Below, in pieces: positions 57,907 to 64,000 of a stretch of DNA of 64,000 nt. Under the pieces are notes generated by a model. That model saw only the letters and a program-made list of their open reading frames with translations. It was not told the DNA's origin and searched no databases. The DNA comes from Rhodamnia argentea. Lineage: Eukaryota > Streptophyta > Magnoliopsida > Myrtales > Myrtaceae. Position numbers and translations under genes: made by a program. Position 1 is the stretch's first letter, and every line of letters begins with the position of its first letter. The DNA is taken from positions 5,886,501 to 5,950,500 of the forward strand of contig NC_063157.1 of the NCBI RefSeq assembly GCF_020921035.1, written 5' to 3'.

Positions 57907-60900
57907 ATGGCCATGAAGCGCGCTGGTGTGTCCGCCATCAGAGCTCTGTGCTCGTCTCCGAATTTCACTAGGCATGCCCATGTGAGTGACCCTTTTTAGT
58001 CATCGCCACTGTTTTGATGACCCGCTACTGTCGTAGCTCGCATGACCGCGAGCCGTCGCGCGGTTCTTGTCGGTGCTATGGTTCTCTGGCTTCTGTTTTT
58101 GATGTGTTGTGTGTTCTAAAGGGCGCTTTTAGGCTTATCCGTGTTTTATCGGTCGTAGCACGCGGATTTTGATCAATTGATCGACGCGGTAGCATGTGAC
58201 TGAGTTGAATAGCAAGACGGTGGTTCGCTTGATCGGAATTTAGAGGGTCGTCTTGGAGTTGGGTCATGGGGATTCGGTTTGTGCATCGGCATCTGATCAT
58301 CGATTGGTCAGGCTTCATTAAGTCGGAAAAACTGCGGTGATGACGAGTGCCTGACAGACTGACAGTAGGCCTTGTGGGCTTGTTTTGGTCTATGTCATCT
58401 TGGCAATTAGGAAGGGGAAAACGGAAGCTTTTTCTTGGAGAGTTGGAATAATGGAATCTTTTGTCATATGTCTTAGTATCATCATCTTAGAGGGTTCGAA
58501 CAGAGACAAAGTCAAAGTCGCACATCTTGGATCTTGATGAATATTAGTTTTGTCATGTTCGAAGAAGTGTATACTCAGCATGCCGCGAGGGCTACAGGAG
58601 TATAAAAGAAAAAGAAAGCTGCGCAGACATTTAGTTGTAATGAGCTCCTGCTACTTCTCATAAATGAAAGCCTTCCAGTAATCGCATGGTCAGTGTTAGT
58701 TTTAGCACCGATGAGACCGTCCAGTAGCAGCTTGGTTTTTCCTGGTTTGCAGCTTGGTCCTTTCGTTTTTTTAACATTTGAAAAACATAGATAGTATGTT
58801 CTCAATCATATGATTGTACCAAAGCAAAGAGGTTTGTGATCTAGAAACTTGTGCACGATGTGGGAAGATGTTATAGTTAGACTAAGATATGCCTTTGTAT
58901 CGAAATTTAGTCTGCCAAGGTTGACAGCATCAGACACTTAACGAATGCTTCTTCCATCTCAAATGCTCATCCTGACATCTGCAATTTCAGGGGAAATTGC
59001 TCTTTCTTTACAAGATTTATTACTTTCCTTGACTATGGGGTGCAGAGAAAGCTCATGTGACATGTTTCGCTGTTTTGTCTCGATAGGGGGTTGCTGTTCA
59101 CTTCTCGGATTGTTTGGTTTCTTAGGGTAATTCTTGTTTCAATTGATAATGTCATCAGTTGGTAATTGACACCCATGTCTCTGGAATTTTGAACTGATGC
59201 CTTCTCTGCCTCAAATCTACCTTTTCCGCTTCAAAATTTTCTTCTTTCCTGACTGCATATGTGTTTTCTGTGGTCACTTTTATCAGTCTACTGCTGGAAG
59301 CAAAAAGATTGTGGGTGTGTTCTACAAGGCCAATGAATATGCTGAGTTGAATCCCAATTTCGTGGGCTGTGTTGAGAGAGGTTTGGGCATACGCGACTGG
59401 CTGGAATCGCGAGGTCATCAGTATGTAGTCACAGCTGACAAGGATGGACCAGACTGTGGTGAGTGCGTTTTAGAAATAACACTGGCTTTCTATGTAGGTT
59501 TTCATCTTCCTGGAACCTTTGGCTGTAGCTGATATCTGCCATTTCATTATTCTCGATGATTAATAATTTGGTTGTTGCCTGACTATTACTGTATCGCTTT
59601 CTATAACTTGTTATTATTTCATGTTTATGTTTGCTTAACTTCTCACTTCTCAATTCTATCATCACAGAACTTGAAAAGCATATTCCCGATCTTCATGTCC
59701 TCATAACAACCCCCTTTCACCCTGCCTATGTTACTGCGGAAAGAATCAAGAAGGCGAAGAATTTGCAGCTTCTTCTCACTGCTGGCATTGGTTCTGATCA
59801 CATTGATTTGAAGGCTGCAGCTGAAGCAGGATTGACAGTGGCAGAAGTCACTGGAAGCAATGTAGTTTCGGTTGCAGAAGATGAGCTCATGAGAATCCTC
59901 ATTCTTGTAAGGAACTTTTTGCCTGGACATCATCAGGTCATCAGTGGGGACTGGAATGTGGCTGGTATAGCATACAGAGCTTATGATCTTGAAGGAAAAA
60001 CTGTTGGGACTTTTGGTGCTGGACGAATTGGCAAGCTTTTGCTACAGCGATTAAAGCCTTTCAACTGCAATCTCCTCTATCATGACCGCCTGAAAATGGA
60101 CCCAGAAATGGAGAAGCAGACTGGGGCCAAATTTGAGGAGGACCTCGATGTAATGCTTCAGAAATGTGACATAATTGTGATCAACACGCCTCTAACTGAT
60201 CAAACAAGGTAAAAATCATCTTAATTTAAATGCCTACGCTCCAAAAGAAGTTTATGGTGTTAGTCTGCCGTTCGCGGAATTCTTGTAATGTGTAAGGTCT
60301 TGAAGTTCATTCGTACTTTTAGAAGTATATTTTGAGAAAATTTCTAAGAAGAAAAGGGCTTTCAGAGAGAGAGAGTGAGAGAGTTCTTGTAAAATGTTGC
60401 AAGCATTATGTGATGAAGGCCATTGTATATGTTATAGAGGAATGTTTAATAAAGAGAGGATTTCCAAGTTGAAGAAGGGTGTCCTTATCGTCAACAATGC
60501 CAGAGGAGCAATCATGGATACACAAGCAGTTGCCGATGCTTGCTCCAGCGGACACATCGGAGGTAAACTAGAGCCAGAAGATCACTTACAGTCGTATTCT
60601 TTTTCTTCCTTTTTTCACCCCAATTTCCTATTTGTGTCCGACCTTCATCTGCCTATCTTTCAGGTTATAGTGGGGATGTTTGGTTCCCACAGCCAGCACC
60701 CAAGGACCACCCCTGGCGGTACATGCCGAACCAGGCCATGACACCTCATATTTCCGGCACAACTATTGATGGGCAGGTACCATACATTTCCAAACTCCTT
60801 GCCTCTCCTCCTCTATTAAAAGGTATCAACTCGCTTTTTAATCATGTTGTGACTCTCTAATTTGGTTTTGGTGCAGTTGCGATATGCAGCAGGAACCAAA

Positions 60901-60990
60901 GACATGCTGGATAGGTACTTCAAGGGAGAGGAATTCCCTCTCCAAAATTACATTGTCAGGGAGGGCGTCCTGGCCCCTCAGTACCGATAA
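57907..60990 (+). CDS. FDH: NAD-dependent formate dehydrogenase, mitochondrial (tandem copy 2)
   Basis: Six exons, 57907-57981, 59287-59458, 59668-60208, 60438-60562, 60664-60776 and 60877-60990, have the same lengths as in copy 1 (75/172/541/125/113/114) and give 379 aa. The presequence [20 protein letters not shown] is identical. Motifs are [28 protein letters not shown] and [18 protein letters not shown], with C-terminus LAPQYR as in other plant FDHs. Both copies look functional. Differences: intron 1 is about 1.3 kb instead of 0.2 kb, intron 3 has a GA run (60367-60382), and the TATA word is weaker. Copy 2 residues ([28 protein letters not shown]) are nearer the Arabidopsis sequence as I remember it. 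Confidence 0.96.
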
Positions 60991-61445
60991 TTTCCCTGCT
61001 GCTCGGCTCATGCGGTTTCCGCGTTCATGTTTTCGCAATTTTCGAGCTTATAATAAGTTGCAGGATCTCAAAGTAGCGTAATAGTGCTCTGCTCCTGCAA
61101 TGTGTGTCCTAAACTCCGTGTCGCTGGCTTGTTCTGTACTCAAGATGATGCAGGATCTTGAACTAGTGTGCTAATGCTGCTCTTACAATTAAATGTCTTG
61201 AAATGTCTCTAGCTTGTGCTGTATTGAAGATTGCTGAGGTCTAATTGAGAATGGAACTCTACTCTTTGTGCAAATTCTCTCTTGTGGTTTTGATTTACAC
61301 CGATGTTTCTTGGACTTCGTCCGAAAGGTGTCACGGCATTGATAGACCACAGTCCCCAGAAACCGATACGACTCATGTCCTAATGTACTGATTGTAGGCG
61401 ATCGTTGTCTGGGCAGGAGGACATTCGCAACTCATGCAAAAGTGG
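60991..61445. other. FDH2 3' region
   Basis: Contains a partial internal repeat (GTTGCAGGATCTCAAAGTAGCGTAATAG... and GATGCAGGATCTTGAACTAGTGTGCTAAT...), so the 3' UTR part was locally duplicated. No gene. Confidence 0.45.
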
Positions 61446-62162
61446 AGAAAAGTACGCAAAAAAAACCTAAATTTATTGTATTTTATTAATTGAATTTTAA
61501 ACATTTTCATATTAGTACTAATTAAGTGTATCTAGTCAATTTAGATCGGAAATTGCTAATATAGACGTCGGCTGTTTTACGTAACACACAATTGCCATTG
61601 ACGTGAATATTTTTTCAAAATTTTCCTAATTTTAAATTTGTTATTAATTTTTTTCTTCTCTTCGTTTCCTCTTTTTTTTCACCGATCTCGCCGACCACGG
61701 GACGAGGGCCATCAAGCCCTCGCCAGCCATCAACCTTGCATAGATGTGGGCGAGCCCCTAGTGAGGTTGACCTCACCAACGGTTGCCGCAATGGTCAGGG
61801 CAAGGCGCAACTATGGGCGAAGCGGCCATGGCCTGGCCGCGGGTGCCTACACCTTGTCCAGTGGCCGGCAAGCTCCGGCAATCCTCGTCAACCACTTTGG
61901 AGAAAGAAAATTGAAGGAAAAAATAATAAAAATTCGAAAAAGAAATATTTAAAAATTACAAAAATTATCCTCATCGATATCCGCTTTGCCACGTAGAAAA
62001 ATCAACATTCATATCATCAATTTTCGGCCAAAATTGGATGGATGAAATGAATTGGTATCAACGTGAAAGGGTTTAGAATTAAATTAATCCAATTGAAAGG
62101 TTTAGAATTGAATTAGTACTAATACAATAGTTGTAAGACTTTCTTTTTTTTGTACTTTTCTC
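61446..62162. mobile_element. MITE-like inverted-repeat element with GC-rich core
   Basis: Ends GAGAAAAGTAC-GC-AAAAAAAA and, reversed, GAGAAAAGTAC-AA-AAAAAA. AT-rich arms share TTTATTGTATT / ACTATTGTATTAG words. The core at 61680-61900 is GC-rich with CTCGCCGACC and AGCCCTCGCC words like those in the elements at 17457 and 48975. No coding capacity for a transposase. Target duplication not identified. Confidence 0.6.
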
Positions 62163-64000
62163 TTGATATGAAAAGCATCCTTTCAGTAGGAAAGGACTGT
62201 AATCAAATATGTACTTCACAAATTATCCATTATTTTGGGGCAGCGCTATTTTCACTCCTATTTTGGCTAAACCACTTCTTTTTTAAGTCAACAGACCGAA
62301 ATACCGTTTTGTCTTTTCAATTTTTTATTTCCTTTTTTATCATGCTAACCAACATAACTACCTTTATTTCTATTTTATCTTTTAAATTAGCAATTTCACA
62401 ATAACTATCGAATTACACCCAATATAATATCATTCGTGCATCATATTATCACTTTGCCTACAAAAGGTCATTATTGTTAACTCATGGTTTCATTTTTTCA
62501 ATTACAAAAGTTATATAAAAATTTAGAAATCTCTAGTTATAACGGTTTATAAATACACAATTAACTATATATTTTCTATGAGATAGTTTGTGGGAAATTT
62601 TATTTTAAAGTTGAAAATTATAACTCAATCTAGTTATCTAGCAGATTTTGACCTTGTGGGTGATTTTACGGAATAAATTTGTACGTTTATGAAGTTAAAT
62701 ATCGCTGATTTGTGCTTTCATTTGAGCTTTTGACATTTTAATAAGAGTTGCAAGATGGGGTTGAAAAATTATTTACACATTCCGCACTTTCAAACTCACA
62801 TAAGATTTTTTTAAGCATATTTTAAGGTTTCGATCCACTTGCTATGAGAATGAATTTACAATCAATACCAATTGCTTTCTTCATAGCATGAGTTGAATAG
62901 CAAGAAGTTTTATTTTTTTTCCTTTATGCGTTTTTCCTTTGTTAATATTTAGATATGGTCTAAATATAGATATGTTTGACATTTGATCATGCTTGTAACA
63001 AATTAACATTTTTCATATGTTGATAAATTTTCTCTTCCATTTTTATCAAGATCGGATAAATAATTAAATTATATTTTATTTTTCGACATTGAAATATAGT
63101 TCCAGTCCCACTATTCGAAAAAAAAAAACTTAGTTGTGTATTCATAAGCGGTCATAAATAGAATTTCTTGTGAATGAGAATATGGGACTATAAATTAAAA
63201 TTGACAATATTCTCTAGGCAAAATAAAAATAAGATATAGTAAATTGATATATTAATAGGTGTAATGAAGTATTTATATTGTGAAATTAACTAGAGAAATG
63301 ATATAAATAAAGGCAGTTTTATGGATTAAACTAATAAAAGAAAGAAATAATAAATTGAAGATAGAGAGAGCGAAGGGTATTTCAGTAAATTAGCTAAAAA
63401 AGGAGTGTATTAACTAAAATTGGAGTGAAAATAGCACCGGCTTTATTTTGCTTATACAAAAATGCTTGTTTTTCATACGATCTACTGTATTGTATCGAAC
63501 ATTGTTTTAATATGAAAAGTTACTATCAACAAAATAATCGTAGTTGAAAGCTGTTTTTTTTTTTTTTACCATAGAAAGTTATTTTTAGTATGATCAATGT
63601 GAATTGCGCACAAGCTTACTTTTTCAGAGGCTGCATTGACGACTATTATTGCTAATGGACTAAATCACTTTTCTTCCCGAAAATTACTGATCACATGGAC
63701 AATTCACATAGGCACTTATTTTTCTAATTTGGAAAACCGTTAGCTATTGTTTTTTTTTTTTTTTTGGTCAAAACCGTTAACTATTGTTAAACAGTTACAT
63801 AGTATACACTTTTTTATGAATTAAGTTTTTTTCTGTCTAAAATGCTACTAATCACATAGGGAAATTACTTGTAAATAATTGGCTAATACGTGGTTAGCAA
63901 TTTTTTGTAAGGAAAAGTAAGTATGCTCCATACTTAATGTGAACTATTGCCATTACGTTCCGAATTTACTAGTGTATATGAGAACGAAGCTCGTTTAACA
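62163..64000. other. AT-rich terminal region without recognised genes
   Basis: Very AT-rich, many poly-T runs; an 84-codon frame (62150-62404) is Phe/Ile-rich and low-complexity. I see nothing I can support. Confidence 0.6.

Overview
The window is plant nuclear DNA. The genes have introns with GT..AG borders, the spacers are AT-rich, and the families are plant ones: mitochondrial formate dehydrogenase, an ENOD8-type GDSL esterase cluster, an R2R3-MYB of the WEREWOLF/GL1 type, and a kinesin-light-chain-related TPR protein. There are also LTR and MULE-type transposon remains. A woody dicot, perhaps Myrtaceae such as Eucalyptus, is my guess from gene content, not a demonstrated identification.

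Layout. (1) 1-16.6 kb: a tandem array of four degenerate units of about 4.1 kb when complete. Each carries an IRE1-like kinase plus KEN-ribonuclease sequence followed by a 1,021-bp block that looks like a Copia LTR (TGTTG...CAACA, TATA box, then a tRNA-Met-type primer binding site). All four IRE1-like copies are broken. A 3.0-kb solo LTR (5-bp target duplication ATACG) sits at the start of the fourth copy. (2) 16.6-18.6 kb: unrecognised sequence and a 645-bp MULE-type element with a 9-bp target duplication. (3) 18.6-43.9 kb: five ENOD8-like GDSL esterase copies, three on the minus strand and then two on the plus strand, so the two halves point away from each other around a central R2R3-MYB gene. 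Only the third copy (27.2-29.0 kb) is open throughout, and it has lost the family ATG and must start five codons later. Three-prime fragments of a KLCR gene lie convergent to several GDSL copies, so the duplicated segment was GDSL plus the tail of its neighbour. A second solo LTR of the same family (2.55 kb, duplication AATAC) lies behind copy 4. (4) 44.7-48.2 kb: the intact KLCR gene on the minus strand, the likely source of the fragments. (5) 48.3-62.2 kb: two complete tandem formate dehydrogenase genes with identical exon lengths (each 379 aa), with MITE-like elements on either side. (6) 62.2-64 kb: AT-rich sequence with no gene seen.

Functional picture. Five loci look able to make a full product: GDSL copy 3 (secreted ester hydrolase), the R2R3-MYB (bHLH-partner type regulator), KLCR (cortical microtubule/cellulose synthase scaffold family) and FDH1 and FDH2 (mitochondrial NAD-dependent formate oxidation). 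They do not form a pathway. The window is mainly a record of local duplication followed by decay and transposon insertion.
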